From: Symsagittifera roscoffensis
Lineage: Eukaryota > Xenacoelomorpha > Acoela > Convolutidae
Reading direction: 5' to 3'
DNA: 64,000 nt
Assembly (NCBI RefSeq): GCF_963678635.1
Contig: NW_026970820.1
Coordinates: 560,001-624,000 of the forward strand
The notes below the pieces were generated by a model. The model was not told where the DNA came from and searched no databases. It was given only the letters and a program-made list of their open reading frames with translations. Positions 25,686-39,415 of this stretch are shown here, piece by piece. The position numbers and the translations under genes were made by a program. Each line of letters starts with the position of its first letter. The stretch's first letter is position 1.

Positions 25686-27895
25686 CACCCTCAAGGTCAC
25701 GTGACTTATTTTTGTTTTTCGTATTTTCTGAAACCAAAACATTAAGGTCATGCGTCCATATCATGGCCTCAAGCAAAGACGTCGGACTCTACGCATTCCC
25801 ATTTGCAATGCGCCCTTGGGGCGCAAATGCCAATGCTCAATTAATTTTGCCAGGTGAAAATTTTTCAAAGGAAAATTCTGATAAATTTTAACTTAAACTA
25901 CCACCAAAAAAACCAAAGATATCAAAGTGTGAAACAATCATGTTTTGCTAATACCGGGCATGCAGTGAGACTGATTTTGGCAAAAATAAAATGGAAAATG
26001 AAGGAAATGGAAAGAAAAAATTTGTTCAAAATAAGAACGCAACATAAAAAACTTATTTGATTTCCGCTAATGTCATAATTCCGATCAGGCTGATTTCAGA
26101 TTTTAAGCATAGAATTTTACGGTTACGGCTGCTCCCTCTACAGGTCCCAGAGGGACCGAGTGAGCATCCTACCTCGATCCAGGACAACGGATAGTTGTTT
26201 TTAATTTTTCATAAAATTTATTTTTCTTTAATGCTTGTTTTCATTTTCTCATGAGAAGCTGTATGATTTTAAAAAAAATTGATTTCATTAAGCAATGGTT
26301 CTAAGAACAACTGACGTTAGGCGCTTACAAATACGGTTGGTGAAAACTGGTAAAGGATAATGTTGAGAAAAATTGTAAGCTTTCAAGAAAATTAAAAAAA
26401 CAGTTTTTTTCTTTTTTTTCTTTTGTAAGTCGGGAGAAATCATTAAGTTTTTTTAAATTTTCCTCGCACCACCCACTGCTCTTAAGTAGTGAAGATTCAT
26501 ATTCTAGCCATTTATAACATTTTGGCCGAAAAAACATCAATATGTTGTAAAATGTTTTAAAATAGAGAAAAATTAAAAATTATCTTTTTTTTCGAAAAAA
26601 TCAAAATTTAGTTATTTTCAAAAATGTAAAAAAGTGAAAAACAATTGCATATTACGATTCACCGTACCCAAATTAGTGGGTCTAGTATTTTAAATTATCA
26701 AAAAATGTTGAAAATTGTGGATTTTATGAAGTTTTCATTCTGGCTATTTTTCCTTGTTGCCTCCACTTAAGGCACCTTTGAGCCAACTTGAGAAACTGGA
26801 GCCTAAACAAGCTATACAGATAGTCTGAATGAGCCATTTTCAGCGTGATAACACGCCTGGAAGAAAAAAACTCCAGAAAAGAAAGAAAACTTTGAACTTT
26901 AACCTTTTTTCTTCTTCAAATGGAGATACTTAGAATAATTTTTCAGCCGAAAAGTTCAAAAAAAATCAAAAAATTCAAATTTCGAAGAAATTAAAAAAAA
27001 TCTCATCAGTCTGTTCATTGGAGTCTTCGATGTTCTGGGAGACCTTATCTGGCGACTAACAACAAGTGGATCACTTATTTTAAAATTTTGAGAAAGGTCA
27101 AAAAAACATGTTTTTTCGACTTTTTTGACAGAATTTCGAAAGCAATATCTTGGCTAAAAACAAGAATGAGGGCCTAAAATTAGTACAAACAGTACTCCCA
27201 AATAAGGTACACTACGTTGGAAACAAAAAATTTACTCTGACTCAAAAATCGTTTTTTAACTTTATTTCTGAACAAGAAATTGAAAAGAAATCAAAAATTT
27301 AAAAATTTTTTGAAAAAAATGATTGTTTTGAAAAATTGCCAAATTTTAGCTGAAACTTTTCATTTTAGCTAATAAAGCCAGAGCAATGCCCTTTAAGCAC
27401 AAATAATTTAATTATGCAAATTATTTTCAAGTTTTTTCGTTAAAGCCTTTTATTTTGAAAAAGTATTCAAAAATGGGTAAAAAAAAGTTAAAAAAATCAA
27501 TTTTCTCCGATTCAAAAACCTCCACTACCATGATGATTAGTGCGTTAGATAGGACTGCTGAGATCAATTTAGACGTATTTTCATAATTATATCAAAATTT
27601 TTATTTATTTTTGAGAATTAAGCAAAATAAAAACTTTTCTTAAATTGGGCAAAAAGCCCAAATTAGCCCAAACACCTGTTAAAAATTGTTGGGTCGAAAA
27701 ATCACAAAAGGAAACCCCTATTCGTTTGACATTTTAGGGCCGCATGCAAAAAATTAGACCAATCTAACCTGACAATTTCGAGAATCAACTTTTTTGTCAA
27801 AATTCTCTAAAGACCAATTTAGGGAGATTACTTGTACCGGTGGGGGCCCTACCCCACCTAAAAAATTTTTGAAATGCTGGAACGCGGCCACCTAG
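25686..27895 (+). repeat. Unit U12 (2210 bp)
   Basis: The start is type a with a mixed head (CATTAAGGTCATGCGTCC) and a loop change in the small hairpin (GCGCCCTTGGGGCGC). The 43-nt block is at 26127-26169, GCATGC at 27742, and the tail is class B. I see essentially the same sequence in U19, 17.8 kb away, including rare variants such as TTTTCTTAAATTGGG and GTACACTACGTTGG. Confidence 0.95.
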
Positions 27896-30112
27896 CACCC
27901 TCAAGGTCACGTGTTGGATTTTTGTTTTTGGTATTTTCTGAAATCAAAAGAGAGCGTGGTCATGCATCGACATCATGTGCTCAAGCAAATACGTGGACTT
28001 CTACGCATTCCCATTAGCAATGCGCCCTTCGGGCGCAAATGCCAATGCTCAATTAATTCTGGCAGGTAAAAATTTTTTAAAGAATAATTCTGATGAATTT
28101 TAACTTAAACTACCACCAAAAAACGGATAGATTTCAAAGTGTGAAACAATCAAGTTTTTGCTAATACCGGGCATGCAGTGAGACTGATTTCAGCAAAAAT
28201 AAAATGGAAAATGAAGGAAATGGAAAGAAAAAAATTGTTCAAAATAAGAATGCATTATCAAAAACTTATTTGATCTCCGCTAATGCCATAAATCCGATCA
28301 AACTGATTCCAGATTTTAAGCGTAGAGTTAACGGTTACGGCTGCACCCTCTACAGGTCCCAGAGGGACCGAGTGAGCATCCTACCTCGATCCAGGATAAC
28401 GGATAGTTGTTTTTAATTTTTCACAAAATTTTTTTCACTAATGCTTGTTTTCAATTCCTCATGAAAAGCTGTATAAATTTTAAAAAAATTGATTTTATTA
28501 ATCAATGCTTCCAAGATCCAAGAACAACTGATGTTAGGGGGTTACAAATGCGGTTGGTGAAAACTAGTAAGGGATAATGATGAGAAAAATTGTAGGTTTT
28601 CTAATGAATTTAAAAACAGTTTTTTTCTTTTTTCTTTTGTAAATCGGGAGAAATGAATCAGTTTTTTTTTGTTTTCCTCGCACCACCCACTGTTCTTAAG
28701 TAATGAAGATTCCTGTTCTAGCCGTTTATAACACTTTGGCAGAAACAACATCAATATGATGTAAAATGTTTTAAAAAAGAGAAAAAATTAAAAATTATGT
28801 TTTTTTTTAAAAAAGTCAAAAATTTGTAATTTTCAAAATTGAAAAAAAATGAAAAATAATTGCATATTACGATTCAGCGTACCCAACTTAGTGGGTCTAG
28901 CATTTTAAATTACCAAAAAATGTTGAAAATTGTAGATTTTATGAAGTTTTCATTCTGGCTATGTTTCCTTGTCGCCTCCACTTAAGGCACCTTTGAGCCA
29001 ACTTGAGAAACTGGAACCTAAACCAGCTATGCAGATAGTCTGAATGAGCCATTTTTAGCTTGATAAATCGCCTGGAAGAAAAAAAAATCCAGAAAAGAAA
29101 GAAAATTTTGAACTTTAACCTTTTTTCTTCTTCAAATGGCGATACTTAGAATAATTTTTCAGCTGAAAAGTTCAAAAAAAATCAAAAAATTCGAATTTTG
29201 AAAATTTTTAAAAAAAATCTCATCAGTCTGTTTATTGGAGTCTTCGAGGTTTTTGGAGACCTTATCTGGCGACTAACAACAAGTGGATCACTAATTTTAA
29301 AATTTTGAGAAAGGTCAAAAAAACATGTTTTTTCGACTTTTTTGACAGAATTCCGAAAGCAATATCTTGGCTAAAAACAAGAATGAGGGCCTAAAATTAG
29401 TACAAACAGTACTCCCACATAAGGTACATTAGGGTGGAAACAAAAAATTTACTCTGACTCAATAATCGTTTTTTAACTTTATTTCTGAACAAGAAATTGA
29501 AAAGAAATCAAAAACTTAAAAATTTTTTGAAAAAAATGATTGTTTTGAAAAAGTGCCAATTTTTAGCTGAAACTTTTCATTTTAGCTAAGAAAACCAGAG
29601 CAATGCCCTTTAAGCTCAATTAAATTAATATAGCAAATTGTTTTCAAGTTTTTTCGTTAAAGCCTTTCATTTTGAAAAAGTATTCAAAAATGGGTAAAAA
29701 AAAGTCAAAAAAATCAGTTTTCTCCGATTCAAAAACCTCCACTACCATGATGATTAGTGCATTAGATAGGACTGCTGAGATCAATTTAGACGTTTTTTCA
29801 TAAGTATATCGAAATTTTTACTTATTTTTGAGAATTAAGCAAAATAAAAACTTTTCCCAAATTGGGCAAAAAGCCCAAATTAGCCCAAACACCTGTTAAA
29901 AATTGTTGGGTCAAAAAATCACAAAAGGAAACCCCTATTCGTTTGACATTTTAGGGCCGCATGCAAAAAATTAGACCAATCTAACCTGACAATTTCGAGA
30001 ATCAACTTTTTTGTCAAAATTCTCTAAAGACCAATTTAGGGAGATTACTTGTACCGGTGGGGGCCCTACCCCACCTAAAAAATTTTTGAAATGTTGGAAC
30101 GCGGCCACCTAG
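27896..30112 (+). repeat. Unit U13 (2217 bp)
   Basis: The start is type b. The 43-nt block is at 28339-28381 (GCTGCACC, as in U10), GCATGC at 29959, and the tail is class B with GAAATGTTGG. It is a third copy of the U6/U10 unit type. It follows a class B tail, whereas U10 follows a class A tail. Confidence 0.95.
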
Positions 30113-32337
30113 CACCCTCAAGGTCACGTGACTTATATTTTTTTTTTGGTATTTTCTGAAACCAAAAGAGAGCATGGTCACGCATCGACATCACATCATG
30201 TGCTCAAGCAAATACGTAGACTTCTACGCATTCCCATTCGCAGTGCGCCCTTCGGGCGCAAATGCCAATGCTCAACTAATTTCGCCAAGTGAAAATTTTT
30301 TAAAGAAAATTTCTGATAAAATTTAACTTAAACTACCACCAAAAAACGCAAAGATTTCAAAGTGTGAAACAATCAAGTTTTTGCTAATACCGGGGATGCA
30401 GTGAGACTGATTTCGGCACAAATAAAATGGAAATGAAGGAAATGGAAAGAAAAAAATTGTTCAAAAGAAGAACGCAACATCAAAAACTTATTTGATCTCT
30501 GCTAACGTCATAATTTCGATCAGGCTGATTTCAGATTTTAAGCGTAGAATTTACGGTTACGGCTGCTCCCTCTACAGGTCCCAGAGGGACCGAGTGAGCA
30601 TCCTACCTCGATCCAGGATAACGGATAGTTGTTTTTAATTTTTCACAAAATTTTTTTTTCACTAATGCTTGTTTTCAATTCCTCATGAGAAGCTGTATAA
30701 AGTAAAAAAACAATTGATTTTATTAATCAATGCTTCCAAGAACAACTGATGTTAGGCGGTTACAAATGCGGTTGTTGAAAACTAGTAAGGGATAATGATG
30801 AGAAAAATTGTAAGTTTTCAAATGAATTGAAAAACTGTTTTTTTCTTTTTTTTCTTTTGTAAATCGGTAGAAATGAATCATTTTTTTTTCAAGTTTTCCT
30901 CGCACCACCCACTGTTCTTAAGTAATGAAGATTCCTTCTCTAGCCGTTTATAACACTTTGGCAGAAAAAAAACATCAATATGATGTAAAATGTTTTAAAA
31001 AAGAGAAAAATTTAAAAATTATGTTTTTTTTTAAAAATCAATAAATTTGTAATTTTCAAAATTGAAAAAAAGTGAAAATTAATTGCATATTACGATTCAG
31101 CGTACCCAACTTAGTGGGTCTAGCATTTTAAATTACCAAAAAATGTTGAAAATTGTAGATTTTACGAAGTTTTCATTTTGGCTACTTTTCCTTTTCGCCT
31201 TCACTTAAGGCACCTTTGAGCCAACTTGAGAAACTGGAACCTAAACAAGCTATACAGATAGTCTGAATGAGCCATTTTCAGCGTAATAACACCCCTGGAA
31301 GAAAAAAAACTGCCGAAAAGAAAGGGAATTTTGAACTTTAACTTTTTTTCTTCTTCAAATGGCGATACTTAGAATAATTTTTCAGCTGAAAAGTTCAAAA
31401 AAAATCAAAAAATTCAAATTTTGAAAAAATTTGTAAGAAAATCTCATCAGTCTGTTTATTGGAGTCTTCGAGATTTTGGGAGACCTTATCTGGCGGCTAA
31501 CAACAAGTGGGTCACTTATTTTAAAATTTTGAGAAAGGTCAAAAAAACCTGTTTTTACGATTTTTTAGACAGAAATCCGAAAGCAATATCTTGGCTTAAA
31601 ACAAAAATGAGGGCCTAAAAATAGTACAAACAGTACTCCCACATAAAGTACAATAGGTTGGAAACAAAAAATTGACTCTGATTCAAAAATCGTTTTTTAT
31701 CTTTATTTCTGAACAAAAAATTGTAAAAAAATCAAAAACTTAAAAATTTTTTGAAAAAAATTATTGTTTCGAAAAAGTGCCAATTTTCAGCTGAAACTTT
31801 TCATTTTAGCTAAAAAAGCCAGAGCAAGGCCCTTTAAGCTCAAAAAAATTAATTAAGCAAATTATTTTCAAGTTTTTTCGTTAAAGGCTTTTATTTTGAA
31901 AAAGTATTCAAAAATGGGTAAAAAAAAGTCAAAAAAATCAATTTTCTCAGATTCAAAAACCTTCACCACCATGATGATTAAATCGCTAGATAGGACTGCT
32001 GAAACCAATTTAGACGTAATTTCATAAGCATATCAAAATTTTTACTTATTTTTGAGAATTAGGCAAAATAAAAACTTTTCCCAAATTGGGCAAAAAGCCC
32101 AAATTAGCCCAAACACCTGTTAAAAATTGTTGGGTCAAAAAATCACAAAAGGAAACCCCTATTCATTTGACATTTTAGGGCCGCATGCAAAAAATTAGAC
32201 CATTCTAACCTGACAATTTCGAGAATCGACTTTTTTGCAAAATTTCTCTATAGTCCATTTGAGGGATATTACTTGTACCGGTGGGGGCCCCTACCCCACC
32301 TCAAAAAATTTTGTAATGCTGGAACGCGGCCACCTAG
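30113..32337 (+). repeat. Unit U14 (2225 bp, longest ordinary unit)
   Basis: The start is type a with a duplicated trinucleotide-like stretch (ACATCACATCATG), as in U16. The 43-nt block is at 30561-30603, GCATGC at 32183, and the tail is class A. The head is of the U16 kind, but from about 30720 on the unit matches U9 (GCGGTTGTTGAAAAC, CCTGTTTTTACG), so a recombination junction lies between about 30560 and 30780. Confidence 0.93.
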
Positions 32338-34551
32338 CACAATCAGGTACTAGTGGTGGATGTTTGTTTTTCGTATTTAGTCAAACCAAAAGAGAGCGTG
32401 GTCATGCATCGACATAATGTGCTCAAGCAAATAAGTGGACTTCTACGCATTCCCATTCGCAATGCGCCCTTCGGGCGCAAATGCCAATGCTCAATTAATT
32501 TTGCCAGGTGAAAAAAAAATTTTACAGAAAAATTCTGATAAATTTTAATTTAAACTATCACCAAAAAACGCAAAGCATTCAAAGTGTGAAACAATCAAGT
32601 TTTGCTATTACCGAGCATGCAGTGAGACTGATTTCGGCAAAAGTAAAAGAGAAAATGAAGGAACTGGAAAGAAAAAAACTGTTCAAAATAAGAACGCAAC
32701 ATCAAAAACTTATTTGATATCCGCTAATGTCATAATTCAGATCAGGCTGATTTCAGATTTTAAGCGTAGATTTTACGGTTACGGCTGCTCTCTCTACAGG
32801 TCCCACAGGGACCGAGTGAGCATCCTACCTCGATCCAGGATAACGGATAGTTGTTTCAAATTTTTCACAAAATATTTTTTCACTAATGCTTGTTTTCAAT
32901 TCCTCATGAGAAGCTGTATAAATTTTAAAAAATTGATTTTTTTAATCAATGCTTCCAAGAACAACTGATGTTAGGCGGTTACTAATGCGGTTGGTGAAAA
33001 CTAGTTAGGGATAATGATGAGAAAAATTGTAAGTTTTCAAATGAATTTAAAAACAGTTTATTTCTTTTTTTCTTTTGTGAATCGGGAGAAATGAATCAGT
33101 TTTTTTTAAGTTTTCCTCGCACCACCCACTGTTCCTAAGAAATGAAGATTCCTGTTCTAGCCGTTTATAACACTTTGGCAGAAAAAACATCAATATGATG
33201 TAAAATGTTTTAAAAAGAGAAAAAGTTAAAAATTATGTTTTTTTTTTTAAAAATCAAAAAATTGTAATTTTCAAAATTGAAAAAAAGTAAAAATTAATTG
33301 CATATTACAATTCACCGTACCCAACTTAGTGGGTATAGCATTTTAAATTACCAAAAAATGTTGAAAATTGTAGATTTTATGAAGTTTTCATTTTGGCTAT
33401 TTTTCCTTGTCGCCTCCACTTAAGGCACCTTTGAGCCAACTTGAGAAACTGGAACCTAAACAAGCTATACAGATAGGCTGAATGAGCCATTTTCAGCGTG
33501 ATAACACGCCTGGAAGAAAAAAAACTCCAGAAAAGAAAGAAAATTTTGAACTTTAACCTTTTTTCTTCTTCAAATGGCGATACTTAGTATAATTTTTCAG
33601 CTGAAAAGTTCAAAAAAAATCAAAAAATTCAAATTTTGAAAAAATTTTAAAAAAATCTCATCAGTCTGTTTATTGGAGTCTTCGAGGTTTTGGGAGATCT
33701 TATCTGGCGGCTAACAACAAAAGGATCACTTATTATAAAAATTTGAGAAAGGTCAAAAAAACATGTTTTTTCGATTTTTTTGACAGAATTCCGAAAGCAA
33801 TATCTTGGCTAAAAACAAAAATGAGGGCCTAAAATTAGTACAAACCGTACTCCCACATAAAGTACATTAGGTTGGAAACAAAAAAATGACTCTGACTCAA
33901 AAATCGTTTTTTAACTTTATTTCTGAACAAAAAATTGTAAAAAAATCTAAAATTAAAAAATTTTTTGAAAAAAACGATTGTTTTGAAAAAGTGCCAATTT
34001 TTAGCTGAAACTTTTCATTTTAGCTAAGAAAGCCAGAGCAAGGTTCTTTAAGCTCAAATAATTTAATTAAGCAAATTATTTTCAAGTTTTTTCGTTAAAG
34101 GCTTTTATTTTGAAAAAGTATTCAAAAATGGGTAAAAAAAAGTCAAAAAAATTAATTTATTCAGATTGAAAAACCTCCACTGCCATGATGATTAGTTCGT
34201 TCGATAGGACTACTGAGATCAATTTAGACGTATTTTCATAAGTATATCAAAATTTTTATTTATTTTTGAGAATTAAGCAAAATAAAAACTTTTCCCAAAT
34301 TGGGCAAAAAGCCCAAATTAGCCCAAACACCTGTTAAAAATTGTTGGGTCAAAAAGTCACAAAAGGAAACCCCTATTCGTTTGACATTTTAGGGCCGCAT
34401 GCAAAAAATTAGACCAATCTAACCTGACAATTTCGAGAATCGACTTTTTTGCAAAATTTCTCTATAGTCCATTTGAGGGATATTACTTGTACCGGTGGGG
34501 GCCCCTACCCCACCTCAAAAAATTTTGTAATGCTGGAACGCGGCCACCTAG
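32338..34551 (+). repeat. Unit U15 (2214 bp)
   Basis: The start is type c (CACAATCAGGTACTAGTGG followed by TGGATG). The 43-nt block at 32783-32825 has two changes (CTCTCTCT, CCACAGGG). GCATGC is at 34397 and the tail is class A. Confidence 0.93.
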
Positions 34552-36767
34552 CACCCTCAAGGTCACGTGACTTATTTTTGTTTTGGGAATTTTCTGAAAC
34601 CAAAAGAGAGCCTGGTCATGCATCGACATCACATCATGTGCTCAAGCAAATACGTGGACTTCTACGCATTCCCATTCGCAGTGCGCCCTTCGGGCGCAAA
34701 TGCCAATGCTCAATTAATTTCGCCAGGTGAAAATTTTTTAAAGAAAAATTCTGATAAATTTTAACTTAAACTACCATCAAAAAACGCAAAGATTTCAAAG
34801 TGTGAAACAATCAAGTTTTTGCTATTACCGGGCATGTAGTGAGACTGAATCCGGCAAAAATAAATTGAAAAACGAAGGAAATGGAAAGAAAAAAATTGTT
34901 CAAAATAAGAACGCAACCTCAAAAACTTATTTGATCTCCGCTAAGGTCATAATTCCGATCAGGCTGATTTCAGATTTTAAGCGTACAATTTACGGTTACG
35001 GCTGCTCCCTCTACAGGTCCCAGAGGGACCGAGTGAGCATCCTACCTCGATCCAGGTTAACGGATAGTTGTTCTTAATTTTTCACAAATTTTTTTTTCAC
35101 TAATGCTTGTTTTCATTTCCTCATGAGAAGCTGTATTAATTTTAAAAAAATTGATTTTATTAATCAATGCTTCCAAGAACAACTGATGTTAGGCGGTTGC
35201 AAATGCGGTTGCTGAAAACTAGTAAGGGATAATGATGAGAAAAATTGTAAGTTTTCAAATGAATTTAAAAACAGTTTTTTTCTTTTTTCTTTTGTAAATC
35301 GGGAGAAATGAATCATTTTTTTAAAAAGTTTTCCTCGCACCAACCACTGTTCTTAAGTAATGAAGATTCCTGTTCTAGCCGTTTATAACACTTTGGCAGA
35401 AAAAACATCAATATGATGTAAAATGTTTTAAAAAAGAGAAAAATTTAAAAATTATGTTTTTTTTTAAAAATCAAAAATTTGTAATTTTCAAAATTGAAAA
35501 AAAGTGAAAATTAATTGCATATTACAATTCAGCGTACCCATTTTAGTGGGTATAGCATTTTGAATCACCAAAAAATGTTACAAATTGTAGATTTTATGAA
35601 GTTTTCATTTTGGCTATTTTTCCTTGTCGCCTCCACTTAAGGCACCTTTCAGCCAACTTGAGAAACTGGAACCTAAACAAGCTATACAGATAGTCTGAAT
35701 GAGCCATTTTCAGCGTGATAACACGCTTGGAAGAAAAAAAACTGCAGAAAAGAAAGGAAATTTTGAACTTTAACCTTTTTTCTTCTTCAAATGGCGATAC
35801 TTAGAATAATTTTTCAGCTGAAAAGTTCAAAAAAAATCAAAAAATTCAAATTTTGAAAAATTTTTAAAAAAATCTCATCAGTCTGTTTATTGGAGTCTTC
35901 GAGGTTTTGGGAGACCTTATCTGGCGGCTAACAACAAGTGGATCACTTATTTTAAATTTTTGAGAAAGGTCAAAAAAACCTGTTTTTACGATTTTTTAGA
36001 CAGAATTCCGAAAGCAATATCTTGGCTAAAAACAAAAATGAGGGCCTAAAAATAGTACAAACAGTACTCCCACATAAAGTACATTAGGTTGGAAAGAAGA
36101 AATTGACTCTGATTCAAAAATCGTTTTATAACTTTATTTCTGAACAAAAAATTGTATAAAAATCAAAAACTGAAAAATTTTTTGAAAAAAATGATTGTTT
36201 TGAAAAAGTGCCAATTTTTAGCTGAAACTTTTCATTTTAGCTAAAAAAGCCAGAGCAAGGCCCTTTAAGCTCAATTAAATTAATTAAGCAAATTATTTTC
36301 AAGTTTTTTCGTTAAAGGCTTTTATTTTGAAAAAGTATTCAAAAATGGGTAAAAAAAAGTCAAAAAAATCAATTTTCTCAGATTCAAAAACCTCCACCAC
36401 CATGATGATTAGTTCGCTAGATAGGACTGCTGAAACCAATTTAGACGTATTTTCATAAATATATCAAAATTTTTATTTATTTTTGAGAATTAAGCAAAAT
36501 AAAAACTTTTCCCAAATTGGGCAAAAAGCCCAAATTAGCCCAAACACCTGTTTAAAATTGTTGGGTCGAAAAATCACAAAAGGAAACCCCTATTCGTTTG
36601 ACATTTTAGGGCCGCATGCAAAAAATTAGACCAATCTAACCTGGCAATTTCGAGAATCAACTTTTTTGTCAAAATTCTCTAAAGACCAATTTAGGGAGAT
36701 TACTTGTACCGGTGGGGGCCCTACCCCACCTAAAAAATTTTTGAAATGTTGGAACGCGGCCACCTAG
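34552..36767 (+). repeat. Unit U16 (2216 bp)
   Basis: The start is type a with TTTTGGGAATTTTCTG, shared with U27, and ACATCACATCATG, shared with U14. The 43-nt block is at 35000-35042, GCATGC at 36614, and the tail is class B with GAAATGTTGG. Confidence 0.93.
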
Positions 36768-38979
36768 CACAATCAGGTACTAGTGGCTTGTTTTGAGTTT
36801 TTAGTAATTTCTGGAACCAAAAGAGAGTGTCGTCAAGCAACGACATCATGTGCTCAAGCAAATACGTGGACTTCTACGCATTCACATTCGCAATGCGCCC
36901 TTCGGGCGCAAATGCCAATGCTCAATTAATTTTGCCAGGTGAAAAAAAAATTATTCAAAAAGTTCAGATAATTTTTACTTAAAACTACCACCAAAAAACG
37001 CAAAGCTTTCAAAGTGTAAGACAATCAAGTTTTTGCCATTACCGGACATGCAGTGGGACTGATACTGGCAAAAGTAAAATAGAAAATGTAGAAAATAGCA
37101 AGAAAAGAATTGTTCAAGAAAAGAACGCAACATCAGAAATTTATTTGATCGCCGCTAATGACATAAATTTGATCAGGCTGATTTCAGATTAAAGCGTACA
37201 ATTTAGGGTTACGGCTGCTCACTCTAACGGTCCCAGAGGGACCGAGTGAGCATCCTACCTCGATCCAGGATAACGGATAGTTGTTTTTATTCTTTCATAA
37301 TTTTTTTTCTTTAATATTTGTTTTAATTTTTTCATGAGAAGCTGTATAAATTAAAAAAAAAATGGATTTTATCAATCAATGCTTCCAAGAACAACTGATG
37401 TTAGGCGGTTACAATTGCGGTTGGTGAAAACTAGTAAGGATAATGATGAGAAAAGTTGTAAGTTTTCAAATGAATTTAAAAATAGTTTTTTTCTTTTTCT
37501 TTTGTAAATCGGGAGAAATGAATCAGTTTTTTTTAAAGTTTTCCTCGCACCACCCACTGTTCCTAAGTAATGAAGATTCCTGTTCTAGCCGTTAATAACA
37601 CTTTGGCAGAAAAAACATCAATATGATGTAAAATGTTTTAGAAAAGAGAAAATTTTAAAAATTATGTTTTTTAAAAAAATCAAAAATTTGTAATTTTCAA
37701 AATTGGAAAAAAGTGAAAATTAATTGCATATTACGATTCAGCGTACCCAACTTAGTGGGTCTAGCATTTTAAACTACCAAAAAATGTTAAAAATTATAGA
37801 TTTTATGAAGTTTTCATTCTGGCTATTTTTCCTTGTCGCCTCCACTTAAGGCACCTTTGAGCCAACTTGAGAAACTGGAACCTAAACAAGCTATACAGAT
37901 AGTCTGAATGAGCCATTTTCAGCGGGATAACACGCCTGGAAGAAGAAAAAAACTCGAGAAAAGAAAGAAAATTTTGAACTTTAACCTTTTTTCTTCTTCA
38001 AATGGCGATACTTAGAATAATTTTTCAGCTGAAAAAATCAAAAAAAATCAAAAAAATTCAAATTTTGAAAAAAGTTTTAAAAAATCTCATCAGTCTGTTT
38101 ATTGGAGTCTTCGAGGTTTTGGGAGACCTTATCTGGCGACTAACAACAAGTGAATCACTTATTTTAAAATTTTGAGAAAGGTCAAAAAAACATGTTTTTT
38201 CGACTTTTTTGACAGAATTCCGAAAGCAATATCTTGGCTAAAAACAAGAATGAGGGCCTAAAATTAGTACAAACAGTACTCCCACATAAAGTACATTAGG
38301 GTGGAAACAAAAAATTGACTCTGACTCAAAAATCGTTTTTTAACTTTATTTCTGAACAAGAAATTGAAAAGAAATCAAAAACTTAAAAATTTTTTGAAAA
38401 AAATGATTGTTTTGAAAAAGTGCCAATTTTTAGCTGAAGTTTTCATTTTAGCTAAAAAAGTCAGAGCAATGCCCTCTAAGCTCAAATAAATTAATTAGGC
38501 AAGTTATTTTCAAGTTTTTTCGTTAAAGGCTTTTATTTTGAAAAAGTATTCAAAAATGGGTAAAAAAAAGTCAAAAAAATCAATTTTCTCCGATTGAAAA
38601 ACCTTCACTACCATGATGATTAGTTCGTTAGATAGGACTACTGAGATCAATTAAGACGTATTTTCATAAGTTTATCGAAATTTTTATTTATTTTTGAGAA
38701 TTAAGCAAAAAAAGAACTTTTCCCAAATTGGGCAAAATGCCCAAATTAGCCCAAACACCTGTTAAAAATTGTTGGGTCCAAAAGTCACAAAAAGAAACCC
38801 CTATTCATTTGACATTTTAGGGCCGCATGCAAAAAATTAGACCAATCTAACCTGACAATTTCGAGAATCGACTTTTTTGCAAAATTTCTCTATAGTCCAT
38901 TTGAGGGATATTACTTGTACCGGTGGGGGCCCCTACCCCACCTCAAAAAATTTTGTAATGCTGGAACGCGGCCACCTAG
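36768..38979 (+). repeat. Unit U17 (2212 bp)
   Basis: The start is type c. The 43-nt block at 37213-37255 reads GGCTGCTCACTCTAACGG and then continues as usual. The C to A change gives a perfect 7-bp outer stem TGCTCAC:GTGAGCA. The first half is divergent (GATTAAAGCGTACAATT). GCATGC is at 38825 and the tail is class A. The unit is followed directly by odd unit 1 instead of an ordinary head. Confidence 0.93.
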
Positions 38980-39415
38980 AGGTTACTGTTTCGCCCCACC
39001 CACCCGACCAATATCATTTACCCACCCACCTGATCAGTCAGGCCACGACTACCATTTTTCGATTTGATCGAGTAACGAAAAGCTGTTTGTGATTCTCCAT
39101 CACCTTAAAAATGAAGGAGCAGGTTTTTACTTAGCCAACTATCCTTTTGGGGGTAAAAAGGGTTTGATTTTTGATGCGTCTTTGCCCGAAAACCTCATCA
39201 AAAAGAATAATTTACCCGGCTTTTCTAGTATTTGCTGACCACGTTTTCGATCTGTCTCTGGCCACGACGTCGTTTAGTTAATGTTCTTCCCCGACATTTT
39301 TTTCTATAATCGTATATTTTTACGAATAAAAGAGATTGCCAATACATCAGCGCTGTCCAAAACAGATTAGGAAATTGAACAACTTTAGTTATTTTTTTTT
39401 TTTGATCGTCGTAAC

